Assembly: GCF_963259705.1 (NCBI RefSeq)
Contig: NC_081851.1
Span: 10,011,145-10,075,144 of the forward strand
Length of the DNA stretch: 64,000 bases
Source of the DNA: Myotis daubentonii
Taxonomy: Eukaryota; Chordata; Mammalia; Chiroptera; Vespertilionidae
Direction of reading: 5' to 3'
A program made the position numbers and the translations under genes. Below are positions 24,014-35,105 of the stretch, piece after piece. The first letter of the stretch is position 1; each line of letters opens with the position of its first letter. A model generated the notes under the pieces. That model saw nothing but the letters and a program-made list of their open reading frames with translations, did not search any database and was not told the origin of the DNA.

Positions 24014-24230
24014 GCCCTAATCAGTTTGGCTCAGTGGATAGAGCATCGGCCTGTGGACTCAAGGGTCCCAGGTTTGATTCCAGTCAAGGGCATGTACCTT
24101 GGTTGTGGGCACATCCCCAGTGGGGAGTGTGTAGGAGGCAGCTGATTGATGTTTCTCTCTCATTGATGTTTCTAACTCTCTATCCCTCTGCCTTCCTCTC
24201 TGTAAAAGATCAATAAAATATATTTTTTTA
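24014..24230 (+). mobile_element. Ves SINE with perfect 15-bp TSD, inside the Helitron
   Basis: Plus-strand, with tRNA-like head at the left and A-rich tail at the right. TSD AAAAGGGAATTAATT is identical at 23999-24013 and 24231-24245, so the insertion is recent relative to others here. Confidence 0.95.
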
Positions 24231-24344
24231 AAAAGGGAATTAATTAGCAGAGATATTTTAATATTGCTATTTGCCCTTTCTCTATAATAGAAGTGTGAGA
24301 GATGAAAGGAAATTAGTAAAATGTATATGAAAATAATATATAAA

Positions 24345-25196
24345 TTTATTGATAAATAAACAGTAACAAAAGTATATAACAACAACAGAGGCATGATATA
24401 AAAACGACAAAAACATGATATGAAAACAACAAAAACATGATATGAAAACAACAAAAACATGATATAAAAACAACAGTGATGCAAACAATGACTGATAAAG
24501 TGATTAAACTTATTCTAATATCTCCCTGTACACCACATACATTAAGAGTGAAAACACTTTCAGAGTGCTTGGCTAATTTCCCTTGTGATGAAGTACTTAG
24601 AACTTTAACTGTAACATCACATGTCTTCAAACTTGAGAGAAAGCAACATATAACTGACCATGTGCAAAAACGGGTTCAGGTAGGAATATGCCTACTTTGT
24701 CTAGAGTTTGTCCTTGTGATTTATTAATAGTCCTCACAAATGCTGGCATCACGGGAAACCGTCGTCGAATCAATTGAAATGGGCGGCCAGTGTCAGATGG
24801 GGACAAATTAATTCTTGGAATCAGAACAGCCTCTCCCTCTGCAGATCCTGTTAATACTTCAGCTTTGATAATATTAGGTTGTAATCTTTTGATAATAAAT
24901 CTGGCACCATCACAAAGACCCCATTTACTATTGAGATTTCTCAATAGCATGATGATTGCACCCACTTTCAATTTTAATTTATGACACGGCATTCCCAAAG
25001 GAGTAATACTATTAAGAAATTCGATGGGAAAATTTTCCTTTTCAGCATCATCTGTGGAATCAATGGAATCATCAGTCAAATATGTGTGGAAATCTCCATG
25101 AAGTATATCCAAATTTTCTTCATTTAATGTTTGAACATGCTCATTTTTTGGACAAAGAATTGCACGTTTAGATATATTTTTAATATTATCTATAGC
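24345..25196 (-). pseudogene. Helitron PIF1-like helicase, C-terminal fragment with a frameshift
   Basis: The frame is open from about 25196 down to a TGA at 24627-24629. It encodes the C-terminal helicase region: a conserved PLGMPCHKLKLKVGAIIMLLRN block, then the motif VI region NKSQGQTLDKVGIFL and GQLYVAFSQV. The family normally continues with an Arg-rich stretch. Here the continuation (DVTVKVLSTSSQGKLAKHSE) lies in another frame at about 24500-24630, so a frameshift and stop break it. In intact Helitrons this helicase unwinds DNA for rolling-circle transposition. The apparent Met start at 25220 lies in the neighbouring MER5A and is not real. Confidence 0.88.
24386..24478. repeat. 22-bp tandem repeat in the Helitron 3' region
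   Basis: About four copies of an AT-rich 22-bp unit built around ACAAAAACATGATAT, some differing by one or two bases. Confidence 0.85.
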
Positions 25197-25312
25197 AGTG
25201 GTTTTCAACCTTGGCTGCACATTAGAATCACCTGGGAATCTTTTTAAAATCCTGATTCCTGGGCCTCATCCTCCAGAAATTGTTTCTTTGTTATGGGGTG
25301 GGGCCACAACAT
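25197..25312 (+). mobile_element. MER5A-type hAT-Charlie fragment
   Basis: Starts CAGTGGTTTTCAACCTTGGC and continues as the mammalian MER5A consensus I remember. A 12-bp inverted repeat (GTTTCTTTGTTA at 25282 and TAACAAAGAAAC at 25316) overlaps its right end. It is old in eutherians, so the Helitron boundary at 25196/25197 post-dates it. Confidence 0.8.
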
Positions 25313-25343
25313 TAGTAACAAAGAAACAGAATTAAAACTTTTT

Positions 25344-25786
25344 TGTGGGGAGCCACTACAGTGTTTTGGACAGGTTTAAGCCTTGGATTGATGAGAGGGC
25401 ACAGTCCTCTCATTGCCACATACAAGTCCCAGCTTGGAGGGCAGGGCCCTCCCAGCACAATTGTAGCCAACAGCTGTAGTTGTAAGCTTGAACCTATGGT
25501 CCAAACACGTGGCCCCACGTGCCTGAGTGATGTAGGCTTGATAGAGTTCAGGTGCATGTAGTTGAGTAGTATTGAAACCCAGGAGAATGTTGTAAACATC
25601 TTGGTCACGCCCTTACTTTGCCTCTTAGCATCTGCTATAAAATAAAGGCATGGCTGTGGGTGTGGTTGCTGTCTCTCAGAAAAGCAGCGTCCCACTGAGA
25701 CCTGGCTTTCATTCTCTTGTCTGTCTTTTCTAAGCCTTTCAGCCGCCCCCACTCAGGTTCACCTCTGGCCGTGTTGGCATGGCACA
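25344..25786 (+). mobile_element. Putative solo retroviral LTR
   Basis: Begins TGTGGGGAGCC and can be read to a CA end near 25784-25786. It contains CTATAAAATAAAGG (25635-25648), able to serve as TATA box or poly(A) signal, then a T/C-rich stretch resembling R-U5. Possible imperfect 6-bp duplications flank it (CTTTTT and CTTTAG). No internal retroviral genes are present. Class uncertain; the start resembles ERVK-like LTRs. Confidence 0.45.
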
Positions 25787-25971
25787 CTTTAGAAAGACAT
25801 GCCTCCACGCTCCAAGGGTGGGTTCCTGCCTCAAACCCCGCCCTTACAGGAAACAGCTCCAGGAAACAGCTTCGGGGAGGGCTCAGCCGTTGCCAAGAAA
25901 CTCCTGCAGGACTGACTTCCTTCCGCTTGGTCGTGGCGGTTCTGGAAGTGATGAACACCATCCCTGGTTTT

Positions 25972-25974
<3 letters not shown>

Positions 25975-26068
<94 letters not shown>

Positions 26069-26091
26069 TATGTGTGTGTGTGTGTGTGTTA
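25975..26091. repeat. Compound microsatellite (AT)n(AC)n(TG)n with a 40-bp palindrome
   Basis: An AT tract of about 70 bp runs into AC repeats and then TG repeats. Bases 26050-26089 form a perfect palindrome centred on ACATATGT. Confidence 0.95.
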
Positions 26092-26137
26092 GATGATACA
26101 TATACATCAGAGTGCAATCTGTACAAAATACAAAATA

Positions 26138-26441
26138 TCTATATATATATAAAAGCCTAAGCAACCGTTAAGACTGGTCAAACAAATGACTGGTCAACTG
26201 GTCGCTAAGATGCACACTGACCACCAGGGGGCAGATGCTCAAAGCAGGAGCTTCCCCCTGGTGGTCAGTGAGCTCCCATAGCCAACCTCCCAGGGCTGGC
26301 CAACTTCCTGCAGTCTTCCACCTGGCCAGCTGACCCCAATTGTCCCTAATCAGGACTGGGTGAGATGGTCCCCATCGGCCCCAATTGCCAACCAAGCCGA
26401 GGGACCCCATCCAAGCACAAATTCATGCACCGGGCCTCTAG
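26138..26441 (+). mobile_element. Non-autonomous Helitron, array copy 1
   Basis: Starts TCTATATATATATAAAAGCC and ends in a hairpin plus CCGGGCCTCTAG. It contains a 17-bp inverted repeat (26215-26231 and 26254-26270). Each arm includes CCACCAGGGGG; the left one extends to CCACCAGGGGGCAG, a full match to the CTCF core. Confidence 0.9.
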
Positions 26442-26448
26442 TAATCTA

Positions 26449-27084
26449 TCCTATCTCATAAAAGAGAAACATGGTAATTAGAATACGTCCGCTACCCTTC
26501 CCATTGGCTAATCAGGGCGATATGCAAATTAACTGCCAGCCAAGATGACGGTCAGCAGCCAGGCAGCTTGAACCGAACATGAGGCTTGCTTGCTTCAGTG
26601 ACGGAGGACTCCAATGTTCCCTGCCTGCCGCTGCCGGCCTCTGAGCTGCAACTATGTTACAAATATAGACGCTAAACAATACCCCAGAAACCTGCTTTAG
26701 TCGCCGGACTTCAGCCAGCAGGATCGCAACATTGTTTCAAATACAGAAGGTAAACAAAGGGCAGAAACCTGCTTTCAGCAGCAGAGGCCTAAGAGCTGGA
26801 GCCAAGCCTCAAAGCTAAAGCTGGCCCAGAATTTAAAAAAAAGAAAAAAAGGAGCGGTTGGGAGCTTCAGTCACCCGCCAGCCTGAAAACAGCCCTCAGC
26901 CCCTCACCCAGACTGGCCAGGCACCCAAGTAGGGACCCCCACCCTGAAGGGTGTGTGACCAGCTGCAAACAGCCATCATCCCCTCACCCAGGCTGGCCAG
27001 GCACCCCAGTGGGGACCCCCACCCTGATCCAGGACACCCTTCGGGGCAAACCAGCCAGCCCCCACCCGTGCACCAGGCCTCTAT
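26449..27084 (+). mobile_element. Non-autonomous Helitron, array copy 2
   Basis: Starts TCCTATCTCATAAAAGAG and ends GTGCACCAGGCCTCTAT, with the terminal G changed to T. A perfect octamer ATGCAAAT lies near its 5' end (26522-26529). Inside are two similar segments around 26880-26950 and 26955-27020, a partial tandem duplication of about 75 bp. Confidence 0.85.
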
Positions 27085-27801
27085 CCTATATAGTAAAAGG
27101 GTAATATGCCTCCCAGCACCGGGATCAGCGGAGCCAAGAGGCCTCCCGGCACCGGGATCAGTGTGACAGGGGGCAGTGCCCAACCCTCGCCATGGGCCCT
27201 GCTCTGTGTGTGACGGGGTAGAGCCATAACCTCCCCATCGGCCCTGCCCTGAGTGTGACAGTGGCAGTGCCCCAACCCCCTGATCAGCCCTGCTCTGTGG
27301 GTGATAGCGGGCGGTGCCCCAACCCCCTGATCTGCCCTGCTCTGTGTGTGACAGGGGGCGGTGCCCCAACTCCCCATCAGCCCTACTCTGTGAGTGACAC
27401 AGGGGAGCTCCTCAACCCCCTGATCGGCCCTGCTCTGTGCGTGACAGGGAGTGGCGCCGCAACCTCCCCATCGCCCCTGCCTTGAGTGTGACAGGGGGCT
27501 GTGCCCCAACCCCCCAATCAGCCCTACCCTGAGCGAGACTGAGGGTGGCATTGCAACCTCCCAATCCGCCCTGCTTTGTTCATGACAGGGGGCGGCGCCC
27601 CAACTCCCCAATCGACCCTGCTCTGAGCCCGACCAGGCACTGCACCTAGGGATTGGACCTGCCCTCTGCCACCCAGAGCAGGCCTAAGCCAGCAGGTCAT
27701 TATCTCCCGAGGGGTCCCAGACTGGGAGAGGGCACAGGCTGGGCTGAGGGTCCCCCCTCCCCCCCCCCGAGTGCACAAATTTTTGTGCACCGGGCCTCTA
27801 G
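27084..27801 (+). mobile_element. Non-autonomous Helitron, array copy 3, with internal minisatellite
   Basis: Abuts copy 2 without a gap: it starts TCCTATATAGTAAAAGGG and ends TTTGTGCACCGGGCCTCTAG. Most of its length is a 47-bp minisatellite. Confidence 0.88.
27155..27645. repeat. About 47-bp minisatellite inside Helitron copy 3
   Basis: Roughly ten diverged units, each with CCCTGCTCTGTGTGTGACAG and GCCCCAACCCCCTGATC-like blocks. Unit length varies by a few bases. Confidence 0.85.
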
Positions 27802-27802
27802 T

Positions 27803-28060
27803 GTATATATATAAAAGCCTAAGCGACTGTTATGACCGGACAACCGCACTACTGGATGACTGGATGGTAGCTATGATGCACATTGAACACCAGGGGACAA
27901 ATGCTCAACACAGGAGCTGCCCCCTGGTGGTCAGTGCACTGCCACAGCCAACCTCCCATGGTTCGCTCCACCCTGCCTGCCGGTCAGCCCTGATCGGCTC
28001 CAATCGCCGGCCAGGCCAAGGGACCCCACCTGTGCATGAATTTGTACACTGGGCCTCTAG
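27803..28060 (+). mobile_element. Non-autonomous Helitron, array copy 4
   Basis: Same subfamily as copy 1 (AAAAGCCTAAGCGACTGTTA near the start, TGGGCCTCTAG at the end). On the minus strand it carries a full CCACCAGGGGGCAG match (27917-27930). The opposite arm is degraded. Confidence 0.88.
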
Positions 28061-28213
28061 TCTATAATAATAAAAGCATAATATACTCATTAGACCGGAT
28101 GTCCTTCCGGAAGACCTTATGGACGAAGCCGGGGCAGCAAGGGAAGCCCGGGTCCCAGGTGCTAGAGGGAAGCTGGTACTGGCAAGCATGAATTTCGTGC
28201 ATCGGGCCTCTAT
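28061..28213 (+). mobile_element. Short non-autonomous Helitron, array copy 5
   Basis: Starts TCTATAATAATAAAAGCATA directly after copy 4 and ends GAATTTCGTGCATCGGGCCT plus CTAT. About 153 bp, with a GC-rich centre. Confidence 0.85.
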
Positions 28214-30400
28214 TTTATAATTAGTGTGCATGGGCATGCCCTAAGGTGTCTCACACCTGGGACATCTGCCACTATCTTACTGGTGCTCCCTCCACTCTAC
28301 TGCATCTCAGGGTTGCTCTTCTTTTCTTCACCCTTTGAAAACGGGAGAAGAAGAAAAAAAATCACACTTATGAGGAAACTAATAAGCAACTTGATCTCTT
28401 GCTTATTGTCTAGTTAGTAGAGTTATTGGCTCACTAAAAGATTTATTAGAGCAGATAAAAATCTGCTGTTAGGAATTGGGTTTCTAAGAAATATACTGTG
28501 TTTCAAAGGGAAAGCTTTGTTTGTTTGTTTGTATGATTTTCAAGTCTTATCTGAGTTTATAAATTTCAGACTTGGCCTGACTCAATACGCACAATCTTTC
28601 CAGTTGGAAAGAAGACCTGGATGTTTTTATTTACTTTTTTCTTTCTTTGGCCTCACCTAGTCTCTCCATAGAGTGAATATTGGAATGAAAATGGTGTTTG
28701 TCCCAACTTTAAGATCCCCCACATGGATGGTCTGAGAAATCCAGTGAATTTCACCATCTTCATCTGACACTGTGTGACTAAAACACTCAAAATCTGAGTT
28801 CCGAACCGAATTCCTATTCTAAGCACTTTGAGAGTTAAGCATACATTCTCATGTGGTTCTTTTCTCCTCTTTATAAATTTTAACTTGACTATCTTGCTCT
28901 AGGAAAGAACCAAGAAGAAATACCACAGAATAAAGTGAAAGCTTTGTAAAGCATATTGAGGATGAGAATTAAATACCAAAACAACAGGTGAAAATGACAG
29001 GCAGTATAAGCAAGCACATCAAATACCAGACATAACATCATCTAAGTGCCATTCTATACCTGGGCAGGCCCTAGGGGAACGTTATCCCCACATCAGTTTC
29101 CAACCAGGTGCTTCCTGTGGAGACTTGCAGGGTTACCCCTCGATGGCCTAGGCCCTAGGGGACAGAACTGGAGAAAAAGAGCCTGCACTCTGACCTGTGG
29201 TCAGTGAGAGGCCCACCCCAAGTAGCCAGGACTGTTGGAGGGGCGAGTTCCCCTGGTGTCTAGTGCACCAGCCATGCTGCACCCTGTCCCAGGCCTACCG
29301 CGACCTTGGCCTTGGGGCTTTTTGAAGCAGTTGAAGACCCTGGACTAGCTTTGGGCCATAAAAGCTGCACACTGACAGGTTGATTTCCCCCCTAAAATTG
29401 GGCATGAGGCACACTGGTTTGTCACTGGGCAGGGCTGGAGGGGGTGGTCTCCCCTCGGTGGGAGCTCTGTGCCATGTGCTATCACTTGCAAAGATCTGGC
29501 AAAGATGAGCCAGAAAGATAACTCAGCTGCTCTGGATTCTGCCCGGCTCCACGCTCTCAGCCCAGTTCACCTCTGTTAGCATCTGGAAGTCGCTAACAAA
29601 TGCAACTCTCCACCTCCAATGCATTTATGTCCAGGGCCCTCCCTGCCGGTCATATGTGTGATGTTAGAAAATCAGCACGTTGCCCTGTCCTGTCACAACC
29701 CTTTAGGAACGAAGGTCATCATGTTCAGACTGAGGGGAAGGACTGCAGAGAAGTCTGTCCCTCCATAGACAGGAAGTCAGAATTGACTCGGGGCTGTGGT
29801 GAGCTCTGTCCCTGGAGCATCCTTTCTCAGAACTGCCCAGCTTGCTGGCAGCTTAGGCACGGAGCTAGGACAAGGGCAGGGAAAGGCTGGAAAGGAGCCC
29901 TCTGCAGCCACTGGGCGACCCTCGGACTCGGCTTCCACCTGCTGCGAGGACACGGCTCCCCCTGCCAGGCTGGCTGGGCCAGAGGCCTGCTCATCCAGTC
30001 AGAGGGGCACCTCTCGCAGGACGGGCAGAGAGGACTGTGGGAGGTGCCAGGAAAGGCAGTGCACAGTTGAAGGGTGGGACACATTAAACTCGACATCAGT
30101 TTGGAACAGTGGCAAACATTCAAATATGTTCCTTTGAGGGTGATCGCAAAAGAACCCACTGGGAGCAAACACTCGGGTGAGCAGCGATGGAAAAGCAACC
30201 CGGACAGCGGCTGCCTGGGGACTTGGGAGTTCAAAGCTTGGGAACCCGGCAACCTGCTCACCGAGGAAGTCAGAACACTAATGTGGGCCGCTCGTCTCTG
30301 CTCTCCTACAAGGAAGCATGATGTCCGTCCTTAATGGGCAGAGGCATTAAGCAGAAGGTTAAACTCTACATCACCAACAAATGCCTGTCCCTGACCCAAT
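28214..30400. other. Intergenic sequence, no gene recognised
   Basis: Unremarkable sequence with no confident repeat. Short frames show no protein character. Confidence 0.5.
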
Positions 30401-31220
30401 GCTAGAATATTCTGAGCTCGGCCACCCTGCGATGCCACGTGCACAGGAGGGAGAGACTCCGCAGCTCTCCTCCATGGGCACCGGGGGACTGTGCGCGCAT
30501 GGAAGAGGTCCTGGAAGATGGAGCACAGGCTGCACTTGCGTGGGGGCCATTTCCCTGTGAAGTTTCTCCGCGTCCCCAGACGAGGTTAGACGAGACGGCC
30601 AGGTGGAGTGCTTCCACTATCTTGGCAATGAAACTTCGAATTCGCAAATTTAGGCAGACAATCTCCTATGATCTGTATCCCCGACAGAGCCCAGCCCAGC
30701 ACATGTGGAATGCGGGGGCAGGGACGACCCACAGGCCTTTCCCAGCCCTGCGCTGTCCCGTGCGCTGCCTGGTGCGCAGCCCGGTGCCAGTGCGGAGCCA
30801 CCGCCACCCAGACCCGCCCCCTGCACGCGCAGCTCTGCGTTCTCAGGCTGTAAATTGAGACACAAGACAGTGTTCAAAAGCAGCGCACTTAACAAGCACA
30901 GCCTTTTATTCCGAGTAACAGTTATTTGTTGGGTATTTAAATCATTTAACGTCTGTCTTTTGTAGGGTTGCGAAGGCTGGACAGAGCCCGCTTGTGGTGA
31001 GTGGAGAGCGGGTGCGGACAGCGAGGAAGCGCTGTGGTTCACTATCCGCGCAGCGCATCCTCTGAGATAGGAAAAGCGTCGGTGCCTCCGCTGCCCTGGA
31101 AAAAGGCGCCTTTCGTCCCAGAAGCGCCCCTTCACGTTCTGTGCGCAGCCTCCCACGTGTGTGAAATGGGCATATTTTCACAGGCTTTTCGGGGGCAAAC
31201 ATCAAACACTTTTCACAGGG
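30400..31220. other. Moderately CpG-rich block with a splice-acceptor-like site
   Basis: CpG is raised across 30430-30840 and 30970-31150. Between them, an AT-rich stretch ends in a pyrimidine tract and TAG at 30963-30965 followed by GG, a good plus-strand 3' splice-site match. It could be a lncRNA exon or an orphan regulatory island. No repeat is recognised. Confidence 0.4.
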
Positions 31221-33090
31221 CGAGGGTTATTAGAAAGGCCTAACGGATTCCTTTCTGTGGTGCAAGAAATCAAGAAGCCCACGTGGGTTTTGACTAGGAC
31301 ACGCAGGGAGAGGAAAAGGGTCCAGGACAAAGGCCGCGGAGGTGCCAGGCTGGCCTGGCTTTGCCATCGCCTCGGCCCTGGCTGCCCTGAGACTTGGGAG
31401 GCTTTCAGAGGCTGCAAGCACGTGTCTTGTTGTTGATCAAGGAATCTCGGAAGGCGCTGACCCAGATTATGGGCAGAAAAAGTGAAATGTCTTTCAAAGC
31501 CGGGTTTGTTACCTGGACTCAAGAAAATGCTTATGTAGATCCCACCCCCTGAGAAAAAGGAAGTCCGGAGGGAATAGCTGTGCGAGGCATCGGATGGCGT
31601 CCTGGGTTCCAGCTTGGCTTTGCCACTCCACCCGCCCTCTCTCCGGGGAGTCACAGTAGCCAAGTTGGGGTTTGTATTTTAACGCCTGCCAATCTTGACT
31701 GAGAGACCTCCCTCCTTCCTCCTCCACCACCACCCTCCCACTCACTGATCCACACACTTGGAGTCAGCTCTTCCCAAATTATGCCCCTGGAAGAGGAAGG
31801 GAGCCTGTGTGCATCAATACTGCAAAGGCCTACAACGTGTGTTTTCAATTGTTCTAGTCGGTAGCCTTCCATCAAATCATGATAATGCTTTTTATTTTAA
31901 AGAAATGAGCCGAGCTTCTGATACCTGTGCTGGGGCCTCGCTCCATTTGACTTTTGTGGAACTCAAGGAGCAGGGCCCCACCTCTTCTGCTGTTAGGGCA
32001 CCAATGGCATCTTCTAGGAACGAGAGACTGTTTTCCACTCACAGTCCCATTGAATCCTCAACTGTATGTGCAAAAATTAATGAGGTCAGAGGAGTTAAGT
32101 GACTTGGCCAAGGTACCATAGCGAATCGTTGGGACCCACGTCTTTGAAGGCTGGACATTTTGTCATCTGTGGAGTCCCCTCCTTCGTTCAGAGCCTCGTC
32201 CCAAGATGATCCAGAGTTCTAAGCCTGGCCCACACTGAAGGGGCATCGTCATAGCTAATTCCCCAGCAGGTAGCTGGTCCTCACTTGGGTGTTGCTACCA
32301 CACAGGAGGACAGCTCCATGCTTGTTAAATAGAATCGGTTTACAACTTAAAATTAACGACTAAGTAAAGAGTTTGACATGTCTAATTAATAGATACTGCT
32401 AACATATAGCAAACATTATTAACTCATCTTTTCTAGTGAGTTTTGAATTTTGTCAGAGGGGCTCTGTAGAGGGAGGTGACACTGGACCGTGGTGGCCCAT
32501 GTAGGTGACTGGGGAGGGGGGAGAATGGCCCGGCCCTGCCCTTTCCTCCTGACCTGTGAAGAGCACCCTGAGTGCTGCCTGCGGCCTCCACATGTGCTAA
32601 CTTGTGGCTGACTCCAATCCCAGCATTCTCCTTCCTCCCTTCCTTCTTCCGCTCATGACCATGGTACAATATCAGAAACATCCTTTGAATGTTTCTAAGG
32701 ACCAAAGTATATGGTGTCAAACACTTGAATGTTTATTCTCTGGTTTAATTGGGTCTCCTGAGCCCTTCTGACTCTGTGTTTTCAGCTACTCTCAGGGGTT
32801 ACGAGCCCATCACTTGTGTGAGGAAACAGCTGAGCCCTCCGATACGTTCCTCCACACCTGGGGGTGACAGCCAGGGAGATTCCTGCCCACCTGTTCCAGC
32901 TACAGGCCATGTGAGCATGTTTATCATGACCTTCCTGAGGCCAAGGCCAAAGCTGCCTTTTGATCCTGCAACTAGGCCTAATGGTGGCACTTCCAGCACA
33001 GGGCAAACGATGACTGGAGACCTAGGAGAGAGCTGGACCGAGGGAACACAAAGGGGTCAAGGCCTGGCCGTTGGAGCTAGACTTCTAGGT
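31220..33090. other. Intergenic sequence with a MIR-like fragment
   Basis: At 32075-32170 a stretch (GAGTTAAGTGACTTGGCCAA) matches the MIR core in reverse orientation. The rest is unassigned. Confidence 0.5.
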
Positions 33091-33096
33091 TAACTT

Positions 33097-33275
33097 CCAA
33101 GCTACCTCGACGGTGGCTGTGCAGCCTCAGGGAGAGCCTTCACCTCTCGGAACATTGGGTCCCTCTCGGAGAGCTGGAGAAAGTAGGCTCCACCCCCTAG
33201 GACTTCGCGAAGATTAAAGGAAATCATCTGCGAAGCGTTCGCACCACACTTAGGATCTGCTCCATATTCAGTCAG
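33097..33275 (+). mobile_element. MIR SINE, plus strand, diverged
   Basis: Order of MIR-like blocks: GCTGTGCAGCCTCAGGGAGA, a CTCTCGGAGAGC stretch, GATTAAAGGAAATCATCTGC, then TTCAGTCAGT. Ancient and strongly diverged. Confidence 0.6.
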
Positions 33276-35095
33276 TACCAGCTCCTTCTCACGGGGGCCT
33301 TGTCGCTCTTTGAGACACTTTCCTTGCCCATATGTGTCTGCCCTGAGGAACGACATTCAATTCAATTTAATGTCTTTTATATTATTAATTAGATGTTAAT
33401 TTCTATGAATATATATTACTATCTAACACTAATTACATGTTGATATTTTAGTATATTAAAAATTAATGAATATGTAATATTGATGGAATATATACTAATG
33501 TCTACACTGTGTCTATCAGGTGCAAGGTGTAAAGATCAGCAATGGCCTGTTTTTAGCAGGTCAGGTGATTATAGCATCTTGATGAATATCCAGGCTTTTT
33601 TATTCAAAATATGGTAGCAGCAAACCAATTCTAAAATGTGATAGCGAGTTGATGACCCCTGAATTCTGGAGAGGGTTTAGGGGCAGGTTCCAAAGTGGGA
33701 GTGGACAGCTCTCTGACCCTGCAAAACCAAAAAATTATCTCATCAATCGTGTAATTTGTTGCTCATAGTCATTCAGTGAAATATAAAATATTTATGGAAA
33801 AAGAAACGTCTATATAAATCTTTTCTTTCCTCAGAGGACTTTAAAGGCCCAATCTCCCCAACATCAAACATTCTGAGAAAAATTAAAAATTCAGTCAATC
33901 AACCAGCTGTTTCTAAGTATATACAAATATGGTGCAAACCACCTGAATGTGCCAGCCTTTGGCTGGAGAAATACCTCCTTTAGACACAGCCTAGAGCACA
34001 TTATGCACACAGCTCACTGAGGGTCGCAGCCTTTCTTGGGCAGAGAGGAGTATCACCATCAAAATGTTTCCATCGGTGACTCAAGTGCACATATGTGCTC
34101 GGATCAAGCCCACTGAGGTGCGCCTGGAGTCGGAGGGCCCGAGGGACACCTGGGCTGGGCGCCCCAGTGAGCCCTGAGCCTTTTGCATATGGGCCATGGA
34201 CTCTTCACCTACCAAATGGCAAATTGGATGGAGTGCCTCACTTTCTAACATTCTGACCCTGATTTTGTCATTGGGCTCCACGGCCAAGACCCACCGGGAG
34301 AGCAGGAATGTCGTTACCTCAGTGTGGGAAAGAACAACCAACTGCATCAAACCCAGGATGGCTCCCCAGGTGTATGCATTCGGTCGGTGGCATATTTAGA
34401 CGAACTATAGCTTTTGAGCATTTCAAGTCATTCTAGTATTTAATAAGCTCAGTGGTTTCACAAACCTAGCTAGCAAAAACATTTCCTCCTCAGACCCAGG
34501 AGTCTTCTCTCAATAAAGACCAGAGTGTGATTAGCAAACATAGAAAAGACATACCGATAAAATATCTCCAATCAGCACGAAGAGCTGTATCTTTTGGGCT
34601 AATAGATGATATCCTTCTTCCTATCCTATCACAGTAAAAGCCTCCACATTACCTTGTTAATGCTTCCCAAAGGAAGCAAGAGAAACCAGAGGTAGAGAAA
34701 TGGGACAAGAGATACATAGAAAGACACAGGAAAAGACACACAGAGAGAACTAGACAGACCAATGAAGATCGGCACAGCACCAACCAAGGTCGGCCCATTT
34801 ACAGCTGTAAGGGAACTGGACCTAGTTTCAGACCAAGGAAGCATCCAGGACGGTCCAGCTGCAAAGTAGAGTAGCCTACCCAATGCCTTAAGCAAAAGGA
34901 AGAGAAACAAGCAAAAAATAAGCCCAGGCCTGAAGACTCGGCCACTTAGGAGATCCATGCTTCAGCTTCATATGCTAGAAGATGAATAATGAAGGTGGAA
35001 GAGGGCTGCTTTCTTTGAGAAGTTTGCCTGCACATATAATTTTTACTCTGTGATTAGATTCAAGCATTGGTCATTGACATTAATGTTACTTCATT
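33276..35095. other. AT-rich intergenic sequence
   Basis: Very AT-rich at 33360-33500. No gene and no confident repeat family. Confidence 0.5.
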
Positions 35096-35105
35096 AAATT
35101 AAAAT

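Larger units (their letters stand above)
23966..25196 (-). mobile_element. HeliBat Helitron, 5' truncated, minus strand, retaining helicase coding sequence
   Basis: The 3' terminus is at the left: CTAG (23966-23969) next to the stem GTGCATGA / TCATGCAC (23978-23996). Moving right there is a non-coding 3' part with 22-bp tandem repeats, then part of the Rep-helicase gene. The copy stops where a MER5A begins, so the Rep nuclease and most of the helicase are absent. A Ves SINE interrupts its 3' part. Confidence 0.85.

Noticed and set aside
24034..24216. Ves SINE head as a possible functional tRNA gene
   Set aside because: It keeps A- and B-box-like sequence but not a full cloverleaf, and runs into the SINE body and A-rich tail.
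24386..24478. CRISPR-like array of 22-bp repeats
   Set aside because: Units are directly adjacent with no spacers, inside a Helitron in a mammalian genome; a simple tandem repeat.
27081..27611. 176-codon minus-strand frame with repeated HTQSRADQG-like units
   Set aside because: Translation of the 47-bp minisatellite in Helitron copy 3.
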